DNA of 64,000 nucleotides from Tetrahymena elliotti 4EA (Eukaryota > Ciliophora > Oligohymenophorea > Hymenostomatida > Tetrahymenidae). A program made the translations under genes and the position numbers. The stretch covers positions 1,985,779 to 2,049,778 of the forward strand of contig JH720298.1 of assembly GCA_000231825.2 (NCBI GenBank), given 5' to 3'. Shown here piece after piece: positions 1-11,468 of the stretch (within the stretch, counting starts at the first letter, position 1; every line of letters starts with the position of its first letter). The notes beneath the pieces were generated by a model. The model was not told where the DNA came from. It did not search any database and worked only from the letters and a program-made list of their open reading frames with translations.

Positions 1-321
1 AAAGAATGAGAAAAACATACAAATTTAATTCAATCAAGAAAAACAACCAGTTGTTCATAAATTAAAGTTTTTGTTTATTAAGAAATGTTGAATTAATAAT
101 GAGGTACTTTTTGTATGATGTTAAAAGCCAAAGTTTAGAGATTTGATAAATTTAAATAAAATAGAATCATTTTACATCAAATTAATGTGAAGATTTAAGT
201 AAGAAGTTAAATTAGAGCTAAGTAACTTTATACATTATAAAATTAAAATATATTTATATCTCTTAAGAAATTGTAGTACATCATTGAGGTTTGTAAATTA
301 TTTGATACTTTATATCAACAT
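1..321 (-). CDS. 5' end of an LRR protein gene, running off the left edge
   Basis: Only the first exon (176-321, 146 nt) and the start of intron 1 are inside the window. The exon reads in ciliate code from ATG at 321 (MLIQSIKQFTNLNDVLQFLK...) to ...SYLNLHINL and ends in phase 2 at a GTAAAA donor. It matches the first exon of the LRR gene that starts at 35951 in length (both exactly 146 nt), in the shared NL.DVLQF and S.L.SYLNL residues, and in phase. The neighbouring 1-175 resembles intron 1 of that gene, including a decayed piece of LRR sequence near 130-160. The LRR exons themselves would lie left of position 1. LRR repeats of this family are protein-binding surfaces; the partner is unknown. 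Product family inferred from the paralogue in this window. Confidence 0.7.
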
Positions 322-499
322 TTTTTTTTAATTTTATTAGATATTAGATTGAAAAAGAAATAGTTAATATGAAAAATTATATTAAAAATTTAAACTAAAT
401 GAATACTCTGCCAAAAATGTATTAATAAGAAATCTAATTTGACAATTAAAATCAATCACCTCCAAAAAATAAATAATAAGTCTAATTAAAAAGAAAAAA

Positions 500-1310
500 A
501 AATGAAATAATACTAGAGAAAAAATAAAGGCAACTGAAACTGAGGAAAAAGAACAAGGAATTCTCACTATAAAGGATAACTTATCTCTCAGCACTTAAAA
601 AAATACTATGAGCAAGTCTGTTGATCAATAAAAACAATATAAAGCAACCATCAAAAAACTATGTATTCCTAGATTTGACTTCCTAAACAAACAAAGTTTA
701 ATTTTGTTATTTGCTTTTTATTTATTAAAATGTTGCTCATGCCAATTCGATGGCATCCATATATGGATAATAAGGGAATTTTTTATGCTAATAATTTCAT
801 TTTCTCTTAAAAATTTTGATTTTTCTTTTGTAGTGTGTGGTTGAACTTAATTTTAAAATAAAATAAGTTTATTTTCATTTTATTTGCGGAATAGCAAGAT
901 TTTCAATCATATACAATTAAACTTGTAAAATATTTTATTTGTTATTAGATTTTTTTAATATTTTTTATAATCTTTATTTTTCTTTCAAGACAATAAATTC
1001 TTCGATTATTTTCCATTAAATATCTTGTTCAATATTTTATTATTTTTTTATCTGAGTGAAAAAGTTTTTTTAATGTTTTATCTGCGTATTTAGAAAATAA
1101 AAAAAATAGTAACAAAATCAAACATTTTATTTCTATGACAAAATAATGTAAAAATCAGCAATCAACTTAATATGATTTATATATTTTTCTATAAATTAAG
1201 TTCCATCCTAAATATATCCAAAACATAAAGGAGATCGCATTGAGTAATAAATATACTTGAAATCGTATTGGTTGGTGATTTTTATAAATTTTTCTTTAAA
1301 ATATCATTGA
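500..1310 (+). CDS. possible small two-exon gene, product unknown
   Basis: From about 510 to 693 the plus strand is open in ciliate code with coding-like composition, including KDNLSLSTQKNT and, from ATG 608, MSKSVDQQKQYKATIKKLC. A second coding-like piece lies at about 1200-1310 (PKHKGDRIEQQIYLKS). A GTTTAA donor at 693 and an acceptor before 1200 would join them in frame and reach TGA at about 1308; without the splice the first frame closes at TGA near 842. I recognise no family. It is divergent from the LRR gene starting at 321, so 322-500 could be a shared promoter. Chance reading frames cannot be excluded. Confidence 0.3.
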
Positions 1311-1454
1311 GGTTTTTAGGATTTTTTTATGAAAAGTTAATAAAAATTATTATTATTATTATTAAGTTAATTTTTTTTTAAGAATGAGGAGTAATCTAAT
1401 GGAAGTGAAAAATAAAAAATTGGATTAAAAGCTTTTAGATATTTCTCTTTTTGT

Positions 1455-1570
1455 CTAATGGGGGATTGTAATTTCTCATATAGTGTTGAGTGAGCCTAAA
1501 AATGAAATAGTATATATGTAAATTATGAGGTCTTCTATTTCGAAGACCTTGAAAATATCCTCCCCCCAGG
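1455..1570. ncRNA. candidate structured RNA
   Basis: A G run (TGGGGGAT near 1459-1466) and a C run (TCCTCCCCCC near 1559-1568) could pair as a closing stem around about 90 nt. Inside is a perfect 8-bp hairpin, AGGTCTTC (1528-1535) against GAAGACCT (1542-1549) with a 6-nt loop. Both stand out against a background with almost no G/C. I could not match it to tRNA, snRNA U1-U6, SRP RNA or telomerase RNA. Confidence 0.25.
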
Positions 1571-2039
1571 TAATCTTTAAAATTAGGTTCTGACACCATT
1601 TATTTTAGATATTTCCTTGAAGAATAAGAAAGCAATTAATGAGCCTTTAAAAAATTTGTGAATAAATGAATAGGATTGTCTAAATTTTATAAATTTATAC
1701 AGAAGTCATAATAAAACTTGAAGGTTAAAAAAAAAAGGACTAAAAATTATAACTCAACTCAAAAATTCCTTGAGTTCACTCGAAATATTTTAAATTGGGT
1801 AAAACATTCATTAATCATCTCATATTAATTTTTAGGGTTTTAATTCATTTTCTTCTTCATCAATCGGACAGGATTTCTGCTTGATTTGAATAGAATAATT
1901 CATTATTTTTTGTAATATTTTATTTGTTTTTTCCTATATCTTTGAATTTCCCTTCTGTAGATCTCTTATTGTTTAATTTTTAAAGAATCGTTTTGCTGAA
2001 CTGAGATTTTATGAGGACTAAGTATTACAGCATGTTGAA

Positions 2040-2680
2040 TCTTGAATTAGGAGTTTCTTTAAAATTAATTATTATATAAATAAGAATATTATGGTAATGA
2101 ACAAGTTTACTAATGTTTTACACATAATATCTAAGTGTTAGTCTTTAGAGAGCTATCTCAATAAATTTTATTTACATGAAATACTTTTTTGACTCTATTA
2201 ATAGCACTCTTTCTGTGTTATCCTTGACTTGTTTGTGTAATTTTAATATTCCTATATAAGAAACTTTCTTTTTGCGTTATAAGTTATTTTTGCCTAAGCC
2301 TATTGTACTAAATGCTATGTGTACCGCTAACAGAAATACAGTCCCAGATCATGATACCTTTTGGTTTTGTAACTTTTTCTAAATAAAACTATTATTAAAT
2401 ATCTTCATCTGGAATCTTCCAGTAATTGATTCTTCCATCAGGATTGAACAATTAAAACTCAAATCATTAGAGAATACCACTCTTTCCCAAAGCTAAGCAT
2501 TCCAATTTAAGTGCTATTAAGAAAATGCAATTCTTTTTAAAATTTTTGTTTATTTGGTAAATGGTTTTTTTTGGGATTTGTGCTATTTAAAGTTCCCCAT
2601 GATTTATCATGAATAATTCACATAAAAATTTTTCTTCATCAGTAAAAAATTATACTTTTTATTTTTTATGAGTAATTGTT
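2040..2680 (-). pseudogene. decayed Tc1/mariner-type transposase
   Basis: On the minus strand, pieces of a DDE transposase core are visible: RVVFSNDLSFN (the usual VFSDE.RFN, with the catalytic Asp replaced by Asn), then after a frame change NPDGRINYWKIPDED, and then KPKGIMIWDCISVSGTHS, which corresponds to the family block KP..IMVWG.IS..G. A possible helix-turn-helix remnant (TDEEKFLCELF) lies upstream at about 2590-2640. Reading frame breaks and missing downstream D/E blocks show that it is dead. Terminal inverted repeats were not found by eye. It is isolated in spacer between the left-edge genes and the coiled-coil gene. Confidence 0.65.
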
Positions 2681-2689
2681 TACTCACGA

Positions 2690-3575
2690 TCCAAATCTGA
2701 AACAAACTCTTATTTCATTCATTCATTTGTTTGTTTGCTTTCTTAAAATAAATGTTAACCTTATTTCTATAGAAACTTTTGTTTAATTTTTCTTGGTTTT
2801 ATAATTGAATTAAATTTTGTGAACACCATTTAAATTCCAAATATTAACTAACATCTACAGAAAATAATACATTGGTATTTTATGAATAGTAATATTCAGA
2901 AAAATATTTGAGAATATTTGATTGGTATATGGCCAAAAATTTGATTATCAGCAAATAAATTATTTATTTATTTAAAATAAAGATTTTTGCTTCTAAACTT
3001 AGTATTATTGTATGTTTTATAGTTTATTATTGATAGACTGTACTATTTCTATTAATCAAAAAATATTTGACAAATATTTGAATTCCTTAAAACTCAAATA
3101 TCAAATGCAGTATTCTAAAAAACTCTGAATACAAATGAATAGTCTTGACAAAGCGTTACATCTTAAAAAAATAAAATGAGAATATCTTTTTTAAAATTAA
3201 AATATTAATATTTATTGAATAATTTTTTAGAAAAATAAGTATTTTATTTAGAATGAACACACATAAAATTTGAATTGTATGTAATATTTAGATGTAATGT
3301 ATTTAGTTGATAGATAGATCGATCAATAATATTCTAACAATAAAATTAATATACCTTTAATATAAAACATCAAGAACGAGTAACATCATCATTTTTAAAA
3401 TAATTTAATTAACTAAATTTATAGGTAACTTACTCATTTAGCTAGCATTTATAAAAATCTTTTGTAAGTAATTCAAGTAAGTATTTATGATTCAAAAATA
3501 ATCAACTATATTGTTGATTTGTAATGCCATACTTTTACATTAGTTTCTTAAGATCTGCATCATGGGAACTTTTAT
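2690..3575. other. spacer, no gene seen
   Basis: AT-rich spacer with scattered TGA in all frames and simple repeats such as GATAGATAGATC near 3310. It includes the 3' flank of the coiled-coil gene ending at 3576. Nothing supportable. Confidence 0.5.
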
Positions 3576-6500
3576 TCAATAATAAATAATTAATACTTTA
3601 AAGATAACAAAAATAAATGTTTACTCTGATAACTTTTAAATACGGGCTTGAGCCTTAGCTCTTTCCATGCCAAATAGTTTATCTAATCTCTTTTTTTCTG
3701 CTGGATCTTCAACATTATCCATCATAACTTCCCTTTCTTACTCTTCATTTTATTCATGTTCAAGCAATTTAAGCATTTCTTGATTTTGTTTAACCTTGAG
3801 ATCTTCAATCAATCTGATAGCTTCTTTTTCACTCACTCCTGCCCCTTACTAGTTATTAGGTTTAGCGCTTCCTGGGGCTTACTTTTTCTAATCTTTATTT
3901 CTATCAAATTATGTAGATCCCCCTGTTTTACCAAATCCAGGGCGATGCTAAGTATCCTAAGAAGCAGTGTGTCTATTGTTGTTTCCAAATCCTATGAATA
4001 AAAACAGCTTTATTTTTTTATATATTTTTTAACAAATTATTACCATGTTGCTTAGGCTATCCTTAAGAGCCATTGCTATAAGTTGACTTTTTCTACATGG
4101 ATTCATTGGGAACAAATTGAGATCCACTCTTAAACTCTGACATAACTGAATGTGGGTCAAGCTAAGCAAATAAATGAATATAATAAAAGAGTTAACAAAT
4201 AGTGTAAATAAATAAATAAATTACTTTTCCTTAACGAACTTTTTCCATTTTTTCAGCCAAAACCCTCTTTTAATCTTCGATTTGCTTTCTCATGAGAGCT
4301 CTTTGCTGTTGTAGCATAGATTTTTCACTTTAAATTTACTCTGATCTGGACATTTTTTAATTAATTTATTACTGCAATTGATATCTTTGATAGTCTTGCA
4401 TTTTTTGTATTTTTTCAACGTTTTCTCTTCTGTCAGACCTTTTTATGCTTTCTATGTTGCTCCTTTCTTTCATATAATTCTCTTTCATGGCATGAGCTTT
4501 TTGCACATTTTCTTCTTTTTATTTCAATTTTCCAAGGAACATTTCTTGTTTTTCTTTCATTTGCATTTCATTATTAATTTTAACCTTTTTATAGAAATTG
4601 TAAATAAAATGCTAAAAATATCAATCAATGTAAAAAAATACTTGTCTTCTTTATTCTTCTTTTTCTAATTCCATTTATCTTTTTTCTTCCTTCCATTACT
4701 ATTCTTCAATATCAAGTATCTTCTTTCTCTCTTCAGCTTCTTGCATTCTTCTCAAGTACTCATTTCTTCTCTCCTCTTCCTTCATAGCTACATTTGACTT
4801 TTAAAAAAATATTTATTTCCACACTCAATATTGAATAAGATCTCAGAATAAAATAATTCCTTTCAAAAAATCAAAATATTTTAATTTTTCATTAAGAAAT
4901 TCTCACAATATCAAAAGAGATAATAAATTAGCCTAAACAAAAATAGCTTATCTAAAATAAAATCCAGCTATAAAATCAAAAGAAAGTTAAAAAGCAAATA
5001 ATAATAATAGAGACTTACAAGGACTTGCTTGATTTATTCTTCATGCTATTGTTGTTTTTTTCTTTGTTCAATAAAATATTAGTTTCTTTCTTATTCATAC
5101 ATTTGTCTCTTTTATTCATTATGTTATTGCTTGAGCTCATACTCTTCTCTGATTTTTTAGATTTCCAATTCATTTTTGTACTTTGCTTATCTTAATCTCT
5201 CTTCCTAAATTAACCTTTTGGCTTCAGCTTGTTAAGACATAATTGCCTTTTTTTCTTCAAGAACCTATAAAATTCAATTAAATGTAAACATGTTCTATGT
5301 ATAAAATATCTACTTGAAGTCTCTATTGCTCTTTCTCATCTAACTTCTTTCTTCTTTCTTCAACGACTTGTTGTTATTCGAAGAGCTTTTCTTCAAGCTA
5401 AATTTTAAATTCTTCTTGCTTGAGCTTTCTTTCTTCATCTTTTTATCTCATTTCTCTTTCTCTTTCTTTTCTTCTTATCTCTTCCTATCTAGCTCTTTCC
5501 ATTTCCTTTTCGTAAGCTGCTTAAGCTTGTAATTTTTGCTCGTTTTCCAATTATTCTTGTCTTAATCTTTTCTATAACTCCATTTGCTACTTTTATTCTT
5601 CTTGCTATAGTAAGTAAATAAGAATTTCATGAAATGAAAACCCTAGAAATAAATGAGAATAAATGTACTTCTTATTTCCTCTTTTTAATCTCCATTTATC
5701 TTTCATATTCTTTTTGCATTTATAGCTACTGCTTTTCATCATTCCTATTTCTGATTTCTTACATCTTCATTTCATAATCAAGCATCTATTCTATTTCTTT
5801 TTACTGTTAAAAATTAAAATTAACTAACCATAAACCTACATACATAGAAATAAAATCTATTTTTTTAGCTTAATTTTGAAAATTCAACTGTGAATTGTTT
5901 TATAAAAATTTTTAAAACTGCTACCTAAAAATTTAAAATTAAATTGATAAAAAATATTGAAAAAATCAGTCAAATTGCTTGCTAATTTGTTTGATTTTTT
6001 TATTAAAAGTTGATCGATCAATTATTCATTGAAAGATTTAAGATAAAAATAGAATTAACAATGTATATTCTATTTACTTGTTTATATTTGATTTTCTCTA
6101 GCTGTCTCTTTTCACGTTCAATCAGAGTTGAGTTTCCTCCTAAAACAGTGCTTTAATACTTTGACTAGCCTTGCTAAACTGATTTTTAGTGCTATTGATA
6201 TCAAAATTTCCAATTAATATAATGATTGAAATGCGTGAATTAGAAACTCAATAAAAGAAACAAATTATCTACTTAAATTTAACCCCTTTAATCAAAATAC
6301 CAAAGTCCTAACTTCTCTCCTTCAATTAGCTAAGCTCTCTCATCTAACAAAATTTTAATCTTTTCTTTTCTTCTTTCTTCATAATGATTCCATTTAATCT
6401 ACAAAGATTGCCTATCATTGTTCTTATCCTTATAAATATTTTTCATATCTTCAACAGCTTTGACGATAAGCTCTTCTGGTTTAATTCCCTAAATCTTGCA

Positions 6501-6840
6501 TGCTTCCAAGGAACGAGGACTATTGATGATTGGATATCTTGTAGAGTTCTCATCGAAATTCTCTAATGAAATAAGTTGCTATTTATATAATAGTAAATAT
6601 CATTCACATTGCTTATTCTGTAAATTTATCTATCTATCTCATAATATGGCAAATAATTCATCAATCATTCCCATATAATAAGCATTTATGAATAAATGAA
6701 GTTATTGATCAGTAAGTAAAATATTACCGACATATTCTTCTAAATTCAGCTAAGCTACTCTATTAATTTTAATTGTCTCTATTAATGAATTTATCTATCT
6801 ATCTTTCTATTGATAATGGGCAAGCTTTTATTAACTTTAA
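3576..6840 (-). CDS. charged coiled-coil protein, multi-exon
   Basis: Read on the minus strand in ciliate code, this is a multi-exon gene ending at TGA 3576-3578. The N-terminal part contains INSPRSLEACKIQGIKPEEL followed by RRKEKIKILLDERAQLIEGE, then STVLGGNSTLIEREKRQLEK. Most of the rest is K/E/R/Q-rich and heptad-like (for example RRNEYLRRMQEAEERKK), predicting long coiled coil, with a C-terminal EKKRLDKLFGMERAKAQAR. Introns with + strand CT...AC ends lie near 3993-4045, 4165-4224, 4803-5018, 5604-5668, 5800-6078, 6185-6270 and 6562-6727. The start is not settled: the exon upstream of 6727 is open to about 6840 without a convincing ATG. The SPRSLEAC..GI.PEEL block is one I associate with ciliate coiled-coil proteins, probably cytoskeletal or ciliary. 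No exact name is justified. Confidence 0.75.
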
Positions 6841-6849
6841 ATGCACTTA

Positions 6850-8417
6850 ATCTTAAATTATTTTTCTTTAATTATGAAATATTATGTACAAACAAGATAA
6901 CTGATATTTTAAATTAATAAAACTTTGTTTATGCATTAAAAAATATATTAAATGCAATCTTTCATTTCATAAATAAAAAATTATTTAACACAAAATCCCA
7001 TTCATTCTACATTCATATTTTATTCCAAAAAAAGAACGTATTTCATTCAATATACTAATTTGAAATTTTCATAATCAATCAATAATAATCTATACTCATC
7101 ATCTATTGATTAATTAAAAAGCAAATCATTTTGCTTTTGTGTTTTCTAAACATTTTTATTCCTATCAAATAAAATTTTGAGTCCAAAAATAGTATTTATT
7201 TGTTTGCTTGTTTGTTTGTTTGCATATTTAATTCCTAATCTAAATAAATTCAAAAAATATTTTAAATAATTTTAAGCTTTTAATTTGTTCAAATTCTACT
7301 TAAACATTTTGAAATTCAAATAATAAAATTATTGATAGAAAAAAAAAAGATTTCAATTGCTTGAACTAAAAATAAATTATTTTAGGACAGTTATTCCTTT
7401 TCATTGAAATTTAATTCTTAAAACCATGAACTAATTTTTCCATTAATGAATGATTGCTTTTTATTTTTGATTTGCAAATTCTAATTATTAAGATGAGAAA
7501 GCTTATTGTAAGATGTTCCAATACACAATATTCTTATTTTTTTAATATTTCATTTAAATTACTATCTAAAATTGTATAGATAATACTTTTGGTTATTATT
7601 TGTATGACTATTTCTTGTTAAATAAATTATAATTAAATCTTTTTATCAAAAGAGAAAATGATTTTGAGAAATAAAGATAAATTATTTTATTGTAGAAAAA
7701 AAAAAATCATTTCTACTAGTTATAGTAAAATAATCGAATGAATAAGGAATTTTCAATTTATTTTTGAATTAATATCTTTAGATCTATTACTTTGTTGATT
7801 AACTGCTAAGAGCTAAGTTTTAAATAATTAATTATTTTCAAGTGATTTTTGTTCATAAGCAATGTATATTTTTTAGGAAGGATAAAAATACTAAATTAAA
7901 TTGTAATGCAATTAAATTAATTTTACTCATAAAATGTGAATAGATATCTTAAAAGAAAGCTACTTGTTGAATTAATTACTTGTAACTTATGTTTTAACAT
8001 TAGTAAAATCAAATGTTTTTATTCCAATATTATTGTTTTTTTGTTAATCAACAAAGTGTAGATCTAACAGATAAAAAATAGGCTTATCTTTTAAGGAAGA
8101 TAAATAAGTAAATAAGAATGCTTTAATTTATTAGATTTACCAAAATTGAATGATAAACTTTAAATTTATCTATTTGTTTGTTTGTTTATTTGTTGAAGTT
8201 TATTGATAGATGAATGACATTAAGAATATTAAATAAAGCTTATGATTTTGAGGTATGGATAAAAAAAAATATTTAGTAAAGTGATTATATTTGATACATA
8301 GAAATACAAATTAACTAATATTTATTATTATTTGCTTTCTTCCTTGTTTACTTCTGTTGTAATAAATTATAAAAAAGTATTTTGAATTACTTAACCTATT
8401 AAATATTTGTTTATTTT
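6850..8417. other. spacer, no gene seen
   Basis: Pure AT-rich spacer with TTTG/GTTT simple repeats (for example 7200-7225 and 8172-8195). All frames are interrupted by TGA. It lies between the start of the coiled-coil gene and the 3' end of the next minus-strand gene. Confidence 0.5.
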
Positions 8418-9389
8418 TCAAAAATTCCATAAATCGTCGTTTTGTTTACTATTTTTTTGACTTGAAGATGACCCTGCACCTAAGTCATCCATATCTAACA
8501 AATTAGCTTCAAGCTATGCTGTATTTGGTTTCTTTTAAGCTGGCTTTTCTTCATAATCATCAAGTAAATTGGTAGATTTCTAATAAATTAAACAAAATTA
8601 ATTAAAGGTATTTATTAATACTTTGATTTTACTACTTAGTCTCCATTTGTTCCTTGACTGGAAAATTATTTTTAGGTAGTATAGTCTGCTTGTTAATAGC
8701 CTTGATTAGAAGGTGTCTTAGATTATTGTTGTTACTATTGCTATTGCTATTGCTGATAAGCATACTTTTATTAAGGCACTTATTACTATTAAGGAGCTTA
8801 GTATTATTGTTACTGTTAGTTTTAGCTAGATGATTATCTATTAACTTATGCTTAAACTGTTGTTGCTTGTTGTTATTGTTGTTGTACTGGCTATTAACTA
8901 TTATTTTCTTTAATAAAATAGTTTACTTTTTGCTTACTAATATTCATTTATTTATGTTTACCTTTTGCCCAGGATATACGAGTTGCCTTTATGTAGATTT
9001 TACCATTGAAGAGAGGGATTTTATTAGAATTTTAATTGATATCCATCCAAACAATGTTGTTCTAAAATTTGTATCTATATCTAAAAATGTATTCGCCAGG
9101 TAAAGGGAAAGAATCTGCTATATCATTAGGCTTTATATCTTCTTAATTTTTATGTATTCTAATAAATTTTATTAATTTTAACTTTCATTTTTCTCAAATG
9201 TGCTTTTATAATTCATTCATTCAAATTTATATCATTTTGCATGAATTGAATAGAGTTCTCTCAATAAACTTGCTAAAAAATTAAATGAAAAAGAATCAAT
9301 TGAATTTACCCAAATGCGTTGGGCTATTCTATGTCATCCTAATCTTCAGGTACAATATAGAATACCATTGTGAAAGCTTTTTGTGCCAT
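8418..9389 (-). CDS. beta-domain plus Q-rich tail protein with clathrin box
   Basis: Four exons, 9310-9389, 8962-9158, 8636-8907 and 8418-8579, join with matching phases into 711 nt, giving 236 residues from MAQKAFTMVFYIVPEDQDD. Residues about 1-95 form a compact domain with SFPLPGEYIFRYRYKF, VWMDI and PLFNGKIYIKATRISW. The spacing of short strands recalls a DIX-like or other ubiquitin-type beta fold, but I cannot name the family with certainty. Residues about 97-185 are Q-rich (runs of up to 11 Q, largely encoded by CAA, TAA and TAG). The C-terminal 50 residues are acidic and contain LLDMD, which fits the clathrin-box consensus L-phi-x-phi-D/E, and end in DDLWNF. Short linear motifs of this kind are typical of endocytic adaptors, so a vesicle-coat role is inferred, not shown. 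Exon phases all close, so the model itself is strong. Confidence 0.8.
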
Positions 9390-9645
9390 TTTATTTGTGT
9401 TGCTTGAACTTTGAATTACTATCTAAATTTACTTACGTTTATAACTTAATCTAGTCTTTTTTAATTATTCTGATTTATTTTGATATAATAACAAAATAAA
9501 AAATTTTTTGGCAGAAGGAATAAATTTTAAATAGTAATTATACCCGTAATAATAAATATCCCTTAACACTTAGACAAATTAATAAACAATACTCACTCAC
9601 ACACATACATACATTAAAAAATCAATCAATAAATCAATGAATCAA

Positions 9646-9831
9646 TCAAATTATGAAGCCAACACAAATACAGATAAGCAAGAAAAAACAAAAATTAATC
9701 AATAACATTCTTTGTAATTCCTGTAGTCTATTCCAGGAATAAACTGCATACGTAAAGTTATATCTGATTTTTAGTCTTTGTTTCCTCTTTTAGAAATAAG
9801 CAATTGCCAACTAAAAAAAATTAATTAACAT
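9646..9831 (-). CDS. possible 61-residue membrane protein
   Basis: An uninterrupted ciliate-code frame runs from ATG 9831 to TGA 9646-9648: MLINFFQLAIAYFQKRKQRL, then a basic middle with NFTYAVYSWNRLQELQR, and a hydrophobic C-terminus rich in F, L, I and C that could span the membrane once. It lies 257 bp upstream of the clathrin-box gene on the same strand. No family recognised, and a frame of this size could occur by chance or be one exon of something larger. Confidence 0.2.
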
Positions 9832-11468
9832 GAATAATATATGAATATGATAAGATATTTTGATTGTTTTAAGAGTTTTTTGGAAATAATTTTTTGATGA
9901 TTTTGTTATGAAATATTATCAAAAAGTGTATTCATTCTTTAATTAATCTTTGATTTTAGTAAATTAAATAAAAACTTAACATATATTTTATTATTCCAAC
10001 CTAATTTATCAAAAAGCACTTTATAATATATATTTTTTAAAAATGAATTTATGGGGGCAATTAAATGAATGAAAGCTTTGCTCACCTAGTACTTTAACAA
10101 GTTATTGTTTTTAATTTTAGTAATTAAATAAAAAACCTAGTACATATTTTATAACAATCTAATTTATCAAAAGGTATTTCATAAAATAAATTTTTTAAAA
10201 TGCAATTAAATGAATGAATACTTAATCAATTCAAAAAAAATTTTTTATTAAAAAAAAATTTCAAGATTAAGAATGTTCATCTAAAATTTTATATAATTAA
10301 AAGTTATTGTTTTTATTAAAAGATCTTATTTGATCAAAAATATTTTCCTGAAATCAGTCATTCATTAAATAATTAAAAAATAAATGGATATATTTTTAAA
10401 ATAAATATCGAATAATTAAAATTAATTTCATTTCAGACTAAGAAACAACTGAAAATAAAAATGATTTTAAATTTTCCAAAAAATATATGGAATAAATAAA
10501 ACGAAAATGAAACAAATCAAATATTCAAACTCTGATATGTTTAGTTATTTATATAATTAATTTATTTATTTTTAGATGAATACAAGCATTTCTAAATGAT
10601 TAACAAATTATTATAAAATAAAAACAATATGTTTTTTTTATGAAAAAGAAACAACGCTATAAGATATTAACTACATCTTTTTTTCTGCCTCATAAAAGAA
10701 CATTAAAAATACTTGTAACCAAGAAAAATAGAATAAATATTATGAGATATTTATTTGAAAGAATGATAAAGCAAAATGCTATTTCTGAGTTACTTTCAAA
10801 ATGAATTAATTGAGGCAAAAAATTCATTTTCTATCACATTAATTATTGAAATGATAGAAACAAGGTATTTTAATGAACTGAATTAATATTTTCAATTTAT
10901 TTAAAATTTTTCTAGAATAAAGTTAATTTGAGCTTTTTTGAAGGTAAAATTTCTTTTCTTCAAAAAATGAAATAAAATTTTTTAAGAACTTGATGAGTTA
11001 TTTTGGAAGGAAAGAAAGCTTATGCAAGTTCAATGATAATTTTAAAACTGATTTTATTTCATAATAAAAGAACAAATTATGGTTTGAAAATTGCGGTTAA
11101 ATTTTTAATAGAATATATCTAATAACTTTAATAACTTTGAGGATCATAAAAACTTCGAAATTAGATTCTTGCTTTTTAAGGTGGTGTTTGATAGGTAGGA
11201 ATATTTATTTTAACATTAAATCATCCGGGGTTACTAATTTTTCTTTATTTAACAATAAAGCGAAATTTGTTCAGAAAATAAAGAAGAAAGTAGTCTACGA
11301 TCAATATTAATGAATGTTTTTTTTTGGGATTATTATTAAACATTTTAATCTATTTTGAGTTTAATTATTTTTTTCTAATCAATTTTCATTAAATTTTATA
11401 AAAATAAAAAATTTCTTACATCTATCATCTAATAAATTCATTAAATTAGTAGGCCATTCCAAACAAAC
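9832..11468. other. spacer and 5' flank of the flippase gene
   Basis: AT-rich spacer. Two diverged copies of a segment of about 130 bp appear to lie at 9950-10080 and 10115-10215 (shared pieces AATTTATCAAAA and TTTTTAAAA.TG.AATT, followed by TAAATGAATGAA). A slightly G-richer stretch sits at 11175-11230. No gene seen. Confidence 0.4.

Noticed and set aside
3756..4668. Plus-strand ORFs at 3756-4001 and 4378-4668
   Set aside because: Complement of K/E/R-rich coiled-coil exons, giving F/L/S-rich frames; splice sites are on the minus strand.
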